In this document: positions 33,777-42,552 of the stretch, piece after piece | Layout of the letters: every line of letters starts with the position of its first letter | Numbering within the stretch: the stretch's first letter is position 1 | Assembly: GCF_000092505.1 (NCBI RefSeq) | Contig: NC_014136.1 | Location: forward strand, 1,820,501-1,884,500 | Origin: Leuconostoc kimchii IMSNU 11154 | GTDB taxonomy: Bacteria; Bacillota; Bacilli; Lactobacillales; Lactobacillaceae | Reading direction: 5' to 3' | DNA length: 64,000 bases | Notes under the pieces: model-generated | Told to the model about the DNA's origin: nothing | Seen by the model: the letters and a program-made list of their open reading frames with translations, nothing else | Database searches by the model: none | Translations under genes and position numbers: made by a program

Positions 33777-34223
33777 ATGGCACAGGCACGATTAGATTTT
33801 TTGGTGTTTTATCGTGGTAACTTGGTGACCGGATTTGATTATATTTATGTTAAACGGCATGAGGGTCATGCATTCTGGCAAATGCGAGACAAACGGCAAG
33901 AAGTTAAAAATATTTTAGACACTGATTTTGATTATTACAATCCGCATTTTAATGAAAAAGGTGAGCCATTCAAATGGCGATATCAAGAGCCTTGGGTTGA
34001 TATGACAACATCTTGGGATGATTTTGCACAAGAAGCTATGTCATATATTAATACATGGATGTCTGAATACCATGGTCCTGCCCATATGAATGCGAGTTTA
34101 AATGATGAGTGGGGTGTGCGTTATAAAGTGCCAGGTGAACATGACCACATCGTTTGGGGATTAAACGCTTTCCCAGTTAATTTACAAAACTTCGTGGCGT
34201 TTTTGTATCATTTCGGTAAATAA
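33777..34223 (+). CDS. Hypothetical protein
   Basis: 148 residues, soluble and rich in aromatic residues and Trp (FWQMRDKR, FKWRYQEPWVDMTTSWDDF). No known family is recognised. ATG 33777 lies one base after the stop codon of the peptidase gene, so it is translationally coupled to it. A perfect terminator follows. It may be a small accessory to peptide metabolism, but that rests only on position. Confidence 0.75.
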   Translation: MAQARLDFLVFYRGNLVTGFDYIYVKRHEGHAFWQMRDKRQEVKNILDTDFDYYNPHFNEKGEPFKWRYQEPWVDMTTSWDDFAQEAMSYINTWMSEYHGPAHMNASLNDEWGVRYKVPGEHDHIVWGLNAFPVNLQNFVAFLYHFGK

Positions 34224-34250
34224 GGCGCTGCATTTCGCAGCGCCTTATTT
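34218..34250 (+). terminator. Terminator after the M24 peptidase operon
   Basis: AAATAAGGCGCTGC, 5-base loop, GCAGCGCCTTATTT: a perfect 14-bp stem including the stop codon. Confidence 0.92.
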
Positions 34251-34329
34251 ATGTAGTTAGTGTAAAATGGAACTATATATAATTACTGACAAATACATAT
34301 TTAAAAAATGAAATTTAGGAAGGATTTAA

Positions 34330-35691
34330 ATGCAGACTGAAACAATACATTTATTACACACGAATGATATGCATTCTCACTTTGAAAACTGGCCACGTAT
34401 CTTAAGATTTTTGGTAGACAAACAAATACAGTACCCAGAGAGTTACACATTTGACATCGGTGATGCGATTGATCGTTTAAATCCATTTACGGACGCAACA
34501 ATGGGACAGGGAAATGTTGCATTAATGAACGAAGCCCATTATGATGGTGTAACTATTGGTAATAATGAAGGATTAGTATTATCGCATGATGCAATGAATC
34601 ATTTGTATGACCATGCTGATTTTGATGTGCTATTAAGTAATTTGAAAGAGGAGCCAAATCAAACACAACCAAGGTGGGCTCAAAATTATAAAATTATTAC
34701 GACCGGTGTTGGCACAAAACTAGCTGTTTTTGCGCTAACAGCACCGTATGATCTCACATATCCTGCATTAGGATGGCATCCTCAGCAAGTTGATGACACA
34801 ATTGACCAATTATTGCCCTTACTTCGTCAAGAAGCCGATGTCGTTATTTTATTATCACATTTGGGGCTGCCTACGGATGAACATATTGCCGAAAAGTATG
34901 ATATTGATGTGATTATTGGGGCCCACACGCATCATTTGTTGCCACAAGGTAAACTAGTAAATGGTAGCTTACTAGCCGGAGCTGGTCGATATGGAGAGCA
35001 TATTGGAGATATTACACTGTCTCTTTCTAATCACCATATTTTTAATAAGCATGCTACCACAATACCGACATATGAGTTAGCAGAAGCTGATGAAGACTAC
35101 AGCTTAATTAGTGGCTGGTTACATAAAGGACAGTCATTGTTAGAAAAAAAGTATGTGACAACGTTACCGCGTAACTTAACTACCGATGAACAAAATTATG
35201 ATGCGCTACGAGCTTTGAAAAAATATTTTAATGTACCGGCAGCTATGGTATCAAGTGGTATGTTTGTTGATGATTTGTCTAAAGGTGAGTTAAGTCGTTA
35301 TGAGTTGTTGGAGAGTATGCCGCACGCTATCAATCCAATGCTAATCACACTAACAGGACAAGACATCAAGACGCTCTTTAAAGAAATTGACGAGCAACAA
35401 AATTGGTTAGCGACATTGGCAATGAAAGGCAGTGGCTTTCGTGGTAAAGTATTCGGGTATGTTCGTTTTTCTGGCATCGATCGTCAGCGTGATGGACAAA
35501 TTTTGTATCAGGGTAAACTGCTTGAAAGTCAGAAGCAATATGAAATTGCAACACTTGATCATTATAAGTGGGTGCCATTTTTCCCAGTTATACAACAAGC
35601 TCCTGCTAAAATTCAGTTGAATATTTTATTACGAGAGTTGATGGCACAGTATTATCAAGAAAAGTACAGTGGTACCAAACACGCTGTTTAG
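34330..35691 (+). CDS. 5'-nucleotidase/2',3'-cyclic phosphodiesterase family metallophosphoesterase (YunD-like)
   Basis: 453 residues. The metallophosphatase domain shows LLHTNDMHSHFENW, TFDIGDAIDRL, TIGNNEG (a GNHE-like block with Asn in place of His), LLSHLGLPTDEHIA and IIGAHTHHLL. The 5-nucleotidase C-terminal domain follows (about 270-430). No signal peptide is present, so like YunD it is probably cytoplasmic. It is followed by a yutD-like gene, as in Bacillus. Confidence 0.88.
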   Translation: MQTETIHLLHTNDMHSHFENWPRILRFLVDKQIQYPESYTFDIGDAIDRLNPFTDATMGQGNVALMNEAHYDGVTIGNNEGLVLSHDAMNHLYDHADFDVLLSNLKEEPNQTQPRWAQNYKIITTGVGTKLAVFALTAPYDLTYPALGWHPQQVDDTIDQLLPLLRQEADVVILLSHLGLPTDEHIAEKYDIDVIIGAHTHHLLPQGKLVNGSLLAGAGRYGEHIGDITLSLSNHHIFNKHATTIPTYELAEADEDYSLISGWLHKGQSLLEKKYVTTLPRNLTTDEQNYDALRALKKYFNVPAAMVSSGMFVDDLSKGELSRYELLESMPHAINPMLITLTGQDIKTLFKEIDEQQNWLATLAMKGSGFRGKVFGYVRFSGIDRQRDGQILYQGKLLESQKQYEIATLDHYKWVPFFPVIQQAPAKIQLNILLRELMAQYYQEKYSGTKHAV

Positions 35692-35708
35692 AGGAAAGGT
35701 GACCCCAT

Positions 35709-36236
35709 ATGGATCGTGAAACATTAAAAGCTCAAACGCTGTTGCAACAGGAAGAACGTAAAACAGCATATCAAATTACACAGCACGGTGATGAAATAGA
35801 AATCGATAAATTAACGTTAGAATTGGTTGATAACTTTAAATCAGCTTTTGATACAGAAAAGTTAGCTATCCGATATACACCATTGTTGGCACAATACGAT
35901 TATATTGTTGGGGATATTTCTGCAGAGCAGTTAAGGCTTAAGGGGTTTTACCGCAACGACAAAACGGTGTCAAATGGTGATAAAATAGCTGCACTTCAAG
36001 ATTATTTATTTGAATATGTTAATTTTGGTGCCCCCTATTTTGTTTTGGAAAATGTTAATCCGCGTCCAGTTGAACCAGAAGAACGGTCAAAAAGCAGTAA
36101 ACGAACGCATAGAAATTCACATAAGAAGACTGAAAAAAAGAGAATTAATGGTAGAGAAAAAATCAATAAAAATAAAACGGTGGCATCCAGTAACAAAAAA
36201 ACTGTAAAACGGCCATTTGTAATCAAACAAAAGTAA
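35709..36236 (+). CDS. YutD-like protein (DUF1027)
   Basis: 175 residues. The central DUF1027 core (about 35-115; FKSAFDTEKLAIRYTPLLAQYDYIVGDIS, LRLKGFY, DYLFEYVNFGAPYFVLENV) matches YutD. The C-terminal 55 residues are extremely basic (KKTEKKRINGREKINKNK) and disordered, suggesting nucleic-acid contact. The function is unknown. It starts 17 bases after the YunD-like gene with AGGAAAGGTG as RBS. Confidence 0.85.
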   Translation: MDRETLKAQTLLQQEERKTAYQITQHGDEIEIDKLTLELVDNFKSAFDTEKLAIRYTPLLAQYDYIVGDISAEQLRLKGFYRNDKTVSNGDKIAALQDYLFEYVNFGAPYFVLENVNPRPVEPEERSKSSKRTHRNSHKKTEKKRINGREKINKNKTVASSNKKTVKRPFVIKQK

Positions 36237-36302
36237 TAATTTTAATGAAAATATCCCTTAGATTGATCGTATCTAGGGGATATTTTTTAAATGGTTAGCA
36301 TA

Positions 36303-36330
36303 TAAAAAGCCGCAACCGAAGTTGCGACTT
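36303..36330 (-). terminator. Terminator downstream of tRNA-Glu
   Basis: On the minus strand CGCAAC-ttcg-GTTGCG followed by GCTTTTT; a stable UUCG tetraloop. Confidence 0.8.
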
Positions 36331-36334
36331 GATA

Positions 36335-36406
36335 TAGCTCGTGAGAGAATCGAACTCTCGATTCCGCCGTGAAAGGGCAGCGTCTTAGCCACTTGACCAA
36401 CGAGCC
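36335..36406 (-). tRNA. tRNA-Glu (anticodon TTC)
   Basis: Complete cloverleaf of 72 nt. The acceptor GGCTCGT pairs with ACGAGCT (G1-U72 wobble), the anticodon stem is CTGCC/GGCGG and the loop CTTTCAC gives anticodon UUC. The T loop is GTTCGATTC and the discriminator is A. CCA is not encoded. Confidence 0.94.
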
Positions 36407-36453
36407 ATGGTCAGTGATGCCTAATATATTTCAGACAACTACACTAGTATAAC

Positions 36454-36491
36454 AATAAATCGTTTTATCGTCAACGATAAAACGATTTATT
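36454..36491 (-). terminator. Long palindrome downstream of ilvE
   Basis: A perfect 18-bp inverted repeat (AATAAATCGTTTTATCGT and complement) with a 2-base centre, 52 bases after the ilvE stop on the minus strand. It is probably the operon terminator, with A/T ends acting as the tail. Confidence 0.7.
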
Positions 36492-36543
36492 TACTGTACG
36501 GCATTTTGTGTTCAAGGACACGGTGTGGATTACGGATCGGAAA

Positions 36544-37584
36544 TCAATCAAGTGGCACATCAACGGCCCAGTTTTCTGGTCCTTTTTCATCACCATATTG
36601 AATGGCAGTTAGGCGATCGTACAATTTTTGTGTCCAAGGACCAACTTCTGTCTCTGAGTAAAAGACGTGCTTGTTACCGTGATGTGTAATTGAACCAACG
36701 GGGGAAATGACTGCTGCAGTCCCCATAGCACCTGCCTCTGTGAATTGGTCCAAGTCGTTGATTGAAATGGTTGTTTCCTCAGCTTCCAGTCCCAATTCTT
36801 TTGCGACCTCAAGCAATGAGTACTTTGTTACTGATGGCAAAATTGAAGGTGACTTTGGTGTCAAAAAGCGACCGTCTTTTGTGATACCAAAGAAGTTTGC
36901 AGAACCTAGCTCTTCAATATTTTCATGCAGACGAGGATCGAGGTAAACGACATCAGAATACCCAGCAGCATGCGCTTCGTCACCAGCTAGCATTGATGCA
37001 CCGTAGTTGCCGCCAGCTTTTGCGGCGCCAGTGCCACCATGGGCTGCACGATCATATTCATTTGTAACATAGGCTGTTGGTGTTAAACCGCCTTTATAAT
37101 ACGCACCAACAGGTGTTGCATAAACTTCAAAAACATAATTATCAGCCGGATGAACACCAACAACTGGACCACCACCAAATTCGAATGGTCGAAGATAAAG
37201 TGTTGCACCAGTACCGTATGGTGGAATGAAATCTTTATTCGCTTTAGTTACTTCTTTTAAAGCGCGTAAAAATAATTCTTCAGGGACTGGGGCCATCATA
37301 AGCCGCGCAGCTGAATTTTGTAATCTTTTTGCGTTACGGTCAGGGCGAAACAAATTAGCACCACCATCTTGGCGTCTGTATACTTTTAAACCTTCAAAAA
37401 TATTTTGGCCATAATGAAGGCCGGTTGCCGCTTCATTCACTGGTAAATTAGAATCCGTTTCCAGAGCGCCGTCACTCCACTTGCCATCTTTGAAATATGC
37501 ACGAAATCTGTAGGGTAAATCATGATATTCAAATCCCAGTTCGGACCAATTAAAATCTTGAGGTTGTGCTTTTTTATGTGACAT
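36544..37584 (-). CDS. ilvE: Branched-chain amino acid aminotransferase
   Basis: 346 residues of fold-type IV PLP enzyme. GLHYGQNIFEGLKVYRR, FRPDRNAKRL, GTGAAKAGGNYGASM (PLP Lys in AAKAGGNY) and TEAGAMGTAAVISPVG match class IV BCAT. It interconverts Leu, Ile and Val with their 2-keto acids. It lies 58 bases downstream of the EIIC-like membrane-protein gene with no terminator between, so both are probably expressed from the branched-chain-rich attenuated leader at 38780-39081. Confidence 0.95.
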   Translation of the reverse strand: MSHKKAQPQDFNWSELGFEYHDLPYRFRAYFKDGKWSDGALETDSNLPVNEAATGLHYGQNIFEGLKVYRRQDGGANLFRPDRNAKRLQNSAARLMMAPVPEELFLRALKEVTKANKDFIPPYGTGATLYLRPFEFGGGPVVGVHPADNYVFEVYATPVGAYYKGGLTPTAYVTNEYDRAAHGGTGAAKAGGNYGASMLAGDEAHAAGYSDVVYLDPRLHENIEELGSANFFGITKDGRFLTPKSPSILPSVTKYSLLEVAKELGLEAEETTISINDLDQFTEAGAMGTAAVISPVGSITHHGNKHVFYSETEVGPWTQKLYDRLTAIQYGDEKGPENWAVDVPLD

Positions 37585-37642
37585 TTTTTCTTCTTCTTTC
37601 TGATAAAATTATAATAATTTTACTATAACGCTTATATACAAA

Positions 37643-38779
37643 TTAAACAACATCTAAATGTAAATCATTTTTACGTGTTTTTCCTGATCTTTTTAGAGCG
37701 TAGTACATAGCCATACTAGCAATAACCGGCATCACAATACCAAATATAGCGACTAATATTAATGCACGAGGATCAGATGAAGCTAATGCTATTGGTGCAA
37801 TAAAGCCATTTAAACCCAGTCCTGCAATGGCAAATGGCACTTTCAAATGGAATATCCCGACAGCGACCATAGCTGATATGCCAGCTATGAACGCAGGTCC
37901 GAACATAAGGAGTGGACTTTTTAATAAATTAGGAAATTGTACTTTTGGTGTGACAATTGTTTGGGCAATATTAGCTCCTATATTATTTTGTGACCAACCC
38001 ATAGCTGTATAAACTACAAATCCTGCGGTTGTACCGATTAAAGCGGCGCCTCCTGAAAGTGGGTCTAACATAACTGCAATCGCAAGAGCGGCAGACGAAG
38101 CTGGCGTCATTAGGAATAGGAACCAAACAACAGAAACAACGAACGAACCAAAGAAAGGATTAACACTCATTGTTGAAGCTAATGATTCTGATACCCAGTT
38201 TAAAAATGGTGTGGTCACTGCCGCGGTGCCTAAACCAAAAAATGTACCGGAAAGAACGGCGCCTAGTGGTACGAGCATCATATCTAAAGGCGTCTTGCCA
38301 GTCAACCAATTACCAACAAGTACGGCCAGTACAGCTGCTAAAACGGCAGAGATTGGCTGACCAGAAGTCAACACGATTGATCCAGCAGCTTGATCTGCTA
38401 CCCAGCCTGTTGCAGTATGTGTTTGTGGGCTAATAGCTGAGGTAAAGTAGACCGCGTTGGAACCGACCGTCGCAGAAATCAGAGCAGCTCCGGTTGTTAA
38501 AATATTAGCCCGCATCATGATAGCGATACCAACGCCAAGAGCAGGTGCCAATAGCTTTTGACCCATTAATCCAGCCTGGATGAGTGGGGTATAATCAAGT
38601 AAATTACCGATTGAAGACATCAGTAGGCCCATACCAAGTACCGCGAGAATAGCATTTGAAATACCGGTTGAGATATCAAATACGACCTCGCGAACAGTTG
38701 GTTTTGATTGGCTTTTGTGACTAAACGGCGTTTTGTCGTGTTTAGCTGCCGTGAGTGGCGACGTTGATGTTTGATCCAT
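37643..38779 (-). CDS. PF13303-type (PTS EIIC-like) multi-spanning membrane protein, probably linked to branched-chain amino acids
   Basis: 378 residues. ATG 38779 has AGGAGG upstream; the frame is open further but lacks an RBS. After a polar N-terminus there are eight to ten hydrophobic segments with small-residue-rich motifs (ISTGISNAILAVLGMGLLMS, IGTTAGFVVYTAMGWSQNNIG). These resemble the family named PTS_EIIC_2, which lacks known EIIA/EIIB partners. No PTS Cys/His domain is attached. Its location behind an Ile/Val leader peptide and in front of ilvE argues for transport of branched-chain amino or keto acids rather than sugar. The family call is from memory; the substrate is inferred. Confidence 0.75.
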   Translation of the reverse strand: MDQTSTSPLTAAKHDKTPFSHKSQSKPTVREVVFDISTGISNAILAVLGMGLLMSSIGNLLDYTPLIQAGLMGQKLLAPALGVGIAIMMRANILTTGAALISATVGSNAVYFTSAISPQTHTATGWVADQAAGSIVLTSGQPISAVLAAVLAVLVGNWLTGKTPLDMMLVPLGAVLSGTFFGLGTAAVTTPFLNWVSESLASTMSVNPFFGSFVVSVVWFLFLMTPASSAALAIAVMLDPLSGGAALIGTTAGFVVYTAMGWSQNNIGANIAQTIVTPKVQFPNLLKSPLLMFGPAFIAGISAMVAVGIFHLKVPFAIAGLGLNGFIAPIALASSDPRALILVAIFGIVMPVIASMAMYYALKRSGKTRKNDLHLDVV

Positions 38780-38990
38780 TATAAATCCTCCTAAATATTG
38801 TTCTGCTAGTGATAAAACACTGTTTTTCAACCAACGACTGAACTTGTGCTTGCAACATAACCTAAAAAACAAAAGAAAAAGAGACCCTAGCAATAAACTA
38901 GCGCCTCTTAAGAATGTTGAAAAAGTCAACATCTTCACGCCAGTCGAGAATTTGCTTCTCGACCGGTAGACAAAACAGACCAGCGAGAAG
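38780..38990 (-). promoter_or_regulatory. Transcription attenuator of the EIIC-like/ilvE operon
   Basis: Reading the minus strand after the leader peptide: segment 1 CTTCTCG, segment 2 CCGGTCGAGAAG, segment 3 TTCTCGACTGG. Segment 2 can pair either with 1 or, through 11 bp, with 3, which is the mutually exclusive logic of amino-acid attenuators. A further hairpin (AAGATGTTGA/TCAACATTCTT) and a terminator (38880-38908) follow, then the RBS of the membrane-protein gene. Confidence 0.7.
38870..38908 (-). terminator. Attenuator terminator
   Basis: On the minus strand AGAGGCGCTAG, 7-base loop, CTAGGGTCTCT then a T-rich tract, about 90 bases before the membrane-protein ATG. Confidence 0.75.
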
Positions 38991-39056
38991 TCAGATAATA
39001 ATGACGACGTTGATCGTAATAAGATTTGTGAAGTTGTATGAGCTTAACATGAACAT
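38991..39056 (-). CDS. Branched-chain-rich leader peptide (21 residues)
   Basis: Predicted peptide MFMLSSYNFTNLITINVVII plus a final I: nine of 21 residues are Leu, Ile or Val, and the last five codons before the stop are Val-Val-Ile-Ile-Ile. AGGAAA is about 10 bases upstream. The stop codon directly borders segment 1 of the attenuator. Ribosome stalling on the Val/Ile run would block segment 1 and alter folding downstream, as in E. coli ilv leaders. Confidence 0.75.
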   Translation of the reverse strand: MFMLSSYNFTNLITINVVIII

Positions 39057-39073
39057 TATATAAGTTTCCTTTT

Positions 39074-39111
39074 ATTTAATAATCTATATTATGGCATTTA
39101 GATTATTAAAT
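39074..39111. promoter_or_regulatory. Palindromic operator in the leader promoter
   Basis: 13-bp perfect arms (ATTTAATAATCTA and complement) with a 12-base spacer, covering the start site, the -10 and the spacer of the minus-strand promoter. It is a probable repressor or activator site; it does not match the CodY consensus. Confidence 0.65.
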
Positions 39112-39116
39112 GTCAA
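39088..39116 (-). promoter_or_regulatory. Promoter of the leader/EIIC-like/ilvE operon
   Basis: On the minus strand a perfect -35 TTGACA (39111-39116), 17-base spacer and -10 CATAAT (39088-39093); start predicted near 39081. Confidence 0.8.
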
Positions 39117-39195
39117 TGTTTTAATTTAAATATCATTATATGTTAAACATCTTATGGTTTGATATAATGGTAGAAAATGAATTAGAGGGTTAGTT

Positions 39196-40137
39196 ATGTT
39201 ACTTTTGGCAGTGAAAGCGATTACTGAATCAAACCGTTCTTTTTTAGCAAAATATGGTGTAACGGTTGTAACGCCTGATACCGTTACGGCAGAGCAGATA
39301 CCTGAAATTGTTATTAGTTACGCATGGGATGATGTGATTGGCAAACAAATATTAGCCAATCCGGATTCAAAATTAAAGTGGGTTCAAACACAGTCTGCTG
39401 GTGTAGACTATTTACCATTAAAGTCACTCAAAAATTTGGGTGTTGTCGTGACTAATGCTAGCGGGTTAAAAGCTGTGCCGATTGCGCAAACGGTTCTAAG
39501 TTATATTCTATATTTTGCGCGAGGTTTAAATGTCTACGCTTCGAGGACGCACTGGGAACCATTTTCGAATCAATATTTAGTCAGCGAGTTGCCCGTTCTA
39601 GTGTTTGGAACCGGACGTATTGGACAGCAAATTGCTGCCAACATTAAAGCTTTTGGTGGTACTGTTTATGGTGTGAATACAACTGGGCGCCCAGTTGTAG
39701 GCTTTGATGAAGTATATAGTATAACTAATTATCAAAAAGCATTGGCGAAATCGCGTGTCGTGGTGGATGGCTTACCTGGGACACCGAGGACCGAAAACTT
39801 TTTTAATGCCCGCTTTTTCGAACAGGTCAACCAATTATTTTTGTTCATCAATATCGGTCGAGGGACAACGCTGAATCAAGATGATTTACTAGCGGCGATT
39901 GATGATTCACGAGTAACCTACGCTGCACTGGATGTGACGACACCAGAACCATTACCTAAAAATCATCCGCTTTTTGAACGTTGGCAAGTGTTGTTAACAC
40001 AACACACTAGTTGGGGTGAGCATGTTAATGCAGGTCGAACTGGTGGTTTGTTTAGCATTCTTGAAAAAAACCTACCATCGTTTGTAGCAGATGGCACCAT
40101 CAAGCAAAACGTTGTGGATTTAGACCATGGCTATTAA
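39196..40137 (+). CDS. D-isomer-specific 2-hydroxyacid dehydrogenase family protein
   Basis: 313 residues. NAD-binding GTGRIGQQIA (Rossmann loop), with the catalytic triad visible as Arg in NIGRGTTLNQDDL, Glu in TTPEPLPKNHPLF and His in TQHTSWG. It reduces a 2-keto acid to a D-2-hydroxy acid, substrate unknown. It is divergent from the branched-chain leader operon. A hydroxyisocaproate-type activity on branched keto acids is an attractive but unproven idea. An extended -10 TGATATAAT lies at 39160-39168. Confidence 0.88.
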   Translation: MLLLAVKAITESNRSFLAKYGVTVVTPDTVTAEQIPEIVISYAWDDVIGKQILANPDSKLKWVQTQSAGVDYLPLKSLKNLGVVVTNASGLKAVPIAQTVLSYILYFARGLNVYASRTHWEPFSNQYLVSELPVLVFGTGRIGQQIAANIKAFGGTVYGVNTTGRPVVGFDEVYSITNYQKALAKSRVVVDGLPGTPRTENFFNARFFEQVNQLFLFINIGRGTTLNQDDLLAAIDDSRVTYAALDVTTPEPLPKNHPLFERWQVLLTQHTSWGEHVNAGRTGGLFSILEKNLPSFVADGTIKQNVVDLDHGY

Positions 40138-40309
40138 ATCGCATTTTGATACAAGAATATTGACCAAATGACGATATCTTTACACTGATTTACAAAATAG
40201 ACTATGTGTGTTTAAGTAGCTTTGTTAGGATAAGGTTAGTGTAGAGGGCATATTCCTCACAGAAGTGTCTAGTATCAAAATAAATAATCGGTAATGGAGA
40301 GATAGTCTT

Positions 40310-41014
40310 ATGAAAAAGATCGCACATCGTGGCATTTCTGCGCAGGCGCCAGAAAATACCCGCGCAGCTTTTGGAAAAATGGTTGATTTGAGTGTCGATT
40401 GGTTAGAAACTGATATTGATATGACTTCAGATGGTCAGTTAGTCTTGATTCATGATAGTAAAGTTGACCGTACGTCTAATGGCAATGGTATGGTTAATCA
40501 CAATTCGCTACTTGGTTTGCAAAAATTAGATTTCGGGCAGTGGTTCGATGACCAGTATACTGGTGAGCGCATTGTCACCTTACAATGGTTGATTAATTTT
40601 ATCAATGACCACGAATTTAATGTGAACTTCGAGCTTAAAACAGAAGTTAAGGACGAGCAACAAAATTTTTATCTCATGCGTGTTCATCAAGCTTTGCATC
40701 AATTAAATCAAACAAGCCAAGTCATCGTTTCTAGCTTTGATGTCGACTTATTAAAGAAATATCATGAACTGATGCCAAAAATACCGATTGGTTTACTCAT
40801 TGAAGGAAAGTTACCTACTAATATTATTGAAGTAGCTCAAACTGTGGGTGCGACCTACATTCACCCCGACGTGAGTTATTTAACTGAAGATCAGGTTAAA
40901 TTCTTATTGTCACATGGTCTAAAAGTTAATGTTTGGACAGTTAACGAGGCATTGCTGGCTGAAAAACTACAAAGATGGGGTGTGCATGCAATATTTACTG
41001 ATTTTCCAGCATAA
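40310..41014 (+). CDS. Glycerophosphodiester phosphodiesterase
   Basis: 234 residues of a TIM-barrel GDPD. IAHRGISAQAPENTRAAF (catalytic His-Arg and Glu-Asn), WLETDIDMTSDGQLVLIHDSKVDRT (metal ligands and second His) and NFELKTE are the family motifs. The C-terminal WTVNEALLAEKLQRWGVHAIFTDFP is also typical. No signal peptide is present, so it is a cytoplasmic enzyme releasing glycerol-3-phosphate. GGAGAG precedes ATG. Confidence 0.92.
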   Translation: MKKIAHRGISAQAPENTRAAFGKMVDLSVDWLETDIDMTSDGQLVLIHDSKVDRTSNGNGMVNHNSLLGLQKLDFGQWFDDQYTGERIVTLQWLINFINDHEFNVNFELKTEVKDEQQNFYLMRVHQALHQLNQTSQVIVSSFDVDLLKKYHELMPKIPIGLLIEGKLPTNIIEVAQTVGATYIHPDVSYLTEDQVKFLLSHGLKVNVWTVNEALLAEKLQRWGVHAIFTDFPA

Positions 41015-41135
41015 ATCATGCTGAGTTAAAGGGCGATGAATCTGGTAATGATATAATATTCTACTTTTATCAAACGGCGTTTTTAATGAAGACATGTGAT
41101 AAAATAGAGTTCAAAGAAATTATCGGAGAATGATT

Positions 41136-42461
41136 GTGGCAAAACCAGAAGAAAAACGCGATATACGGCTGGTAACACGTTATAGAAATGTGATTAAAAG
41201 CTTTGATAATAAGTGGCATGTGCTTGATGATACGCGTGTGTCAATTGTTCGTGAAGTATTAGATTGGTTAGGAAATCCCGATCAGAAATTAAAAATTATA
41301 CATATTGCTGGAACAAACGGCAAGAGTTCGACTGGGGCAATGGTGGGCGCAGTCTTGCAGGCTAATGGTTACGACTATGGCCGCTTTTCAAGTCCATATA
41401 TCAAATCCTCGCGTGAACAAATTTGCATCAATGACAATATGATCTCAGAAAAAGATTTTTTGACGTATTATGATCGTATTGTTGCCGTTCTTAAAACCCA
41501 CGGTGTTTCCGCCAAGCATCTGACGTACTTTGAGTATTTCACGATTATTTCTTTATGTTATTTTGTAGAACATCATGTGGATTTTGTGTTATTTGAAGCA
41601 GGATTGGGCGGATTACGGGATGCCACTAATGCAATTAGTTCACCATTATTAACGGTATTTACAAAAATTAGTATTGATCATCAAAATTTAATTGGTCGTA
41701 ATTTATTAGAAATTGCAGAAAATACAGCGGCCATAATCAAACCTGGAACATGGGTAATCGATTATGCTGGTCAAGATTTAACAGCACGTCAAGTATTAAA
41801 AAATAAAACTTTGGCTGTAGGTGCTAAGTGGTTTGAATATCAACAAGATCAGATTACGATTGCAAATACAACCCCTGCGGGTTTGGATCTTATTATCAAT
41901 GGCACGCCTGGTTATTTTTTGAGTATGTCAGGTGCTTTTCAGGTACATAATTTTAGTATTGTATTACAAATTAAAGCAGCATTGATGGCGCAAGGATACC
42001 ATTTTGAAGTCGAAAAAACACGGCAAGGGCTTGCAAAGGTTAAATTACTTGGTCGAATGAATTATCACAAAGATGTGAATATTTTATTTGATGCAGCACA
42101 CAATGTTGATGGTATTAATGGCCTTGTGTCGGCGTTAAATGCATGGCATTTAAAAATAAAACCCACTTTGATTTTAGGTGTTTTGAAAGATAAAGATTAT
42201 CACGAAATGTTGGACACAATTGTACCAAGTGTACAACGGATTATAACCGTGACACCAAACAACAAAACCCGTGCATTATCTGCCGAAGAGCTAGCAGCTG
42301 AAATATTGGTCAGTTACCCAAGTGTTGATGTTGAAATTGCTAGTGACGCCTCAGCAGCAATTTCATTGGCAATGCGTGTTCGAGAATCATCACAAGCGTT
42401 GATCGTCGTTACTGGTTCTTTTTACACGCTCAATGCCATTCAAAAAGATCATCGTATCTAA
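41136..42461 (+). CDS. folC: Folylpolyglutamate synthase / dihydrofolate synthase
   Basis: 441 residues of a Mur-ligase-type enzyme that adds Glu to folates. P-loop HIAGTNGKSSTGAM, then SSPYIKSSREQICIN, FEAGLGGLRDATN and FDAAHNVDGINGL. The GTG at 41136 is preferred because GGAG is 8 bases upstream; an ATG at 41130 would be only 1 base from the SD. An extended -10 TGATATAAT at 41047-41055 is a possible promoter. Confidence 0.92.
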   Translation: MAKPEEKRDIRLVTRYRNVIKSFDNKWHVLDDTRVSIVREVLDWLGNPDQKLKIIHIAGTNGKSSTGAMVGAVLQANGYDYGRFSSPYIKSSREQICINDNMISEKDFLTYYDRIVAVLKTHGVSAKHLTYFEYFTIISLCYFVEHHVDFVLFEAGLGGLRDATNAISSPLLTVFTKISIDHQNLIGRNLLEIAENTAAIIKPGTWVIDYAGQDLTARQVLKNKTLAVGAKWFEYQQDQITIANTTPAGLDLIINGTPGYFLSMSGAFQVHNFSIVLQIKAALMAQGYHFEVEKTRQGLAKVKLLGRMNYHKDVNILFDAAHNVDGINGLVSALNAWHLKIKPTLILGVLKDKDYHEMLDTIVPSVQRIITVTPNNKTRALSAEELAAEILVSYPSVDVEIASDASAAISLAMRVRESSQALIVVTGSFYTLNAIQKDHRI

Positions 42462-42552
42462 TTTTTGGGGTGGTGAGTGGGGTCTTGGTACGTGCAAGGG
42501 CCACTTAAATGTGTTATATTTGATTGACTTACAATAAATAAGGAGAAGAGAT

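Noticed and set aside
38780..38990. T-box riboswitch upstream of the EIIC-like/ilvE operon
   Set aside because: The AGGGTGG-type T-box and specifier-loop elements are missing; the leader peptide and alternative hairpins explain the region better.
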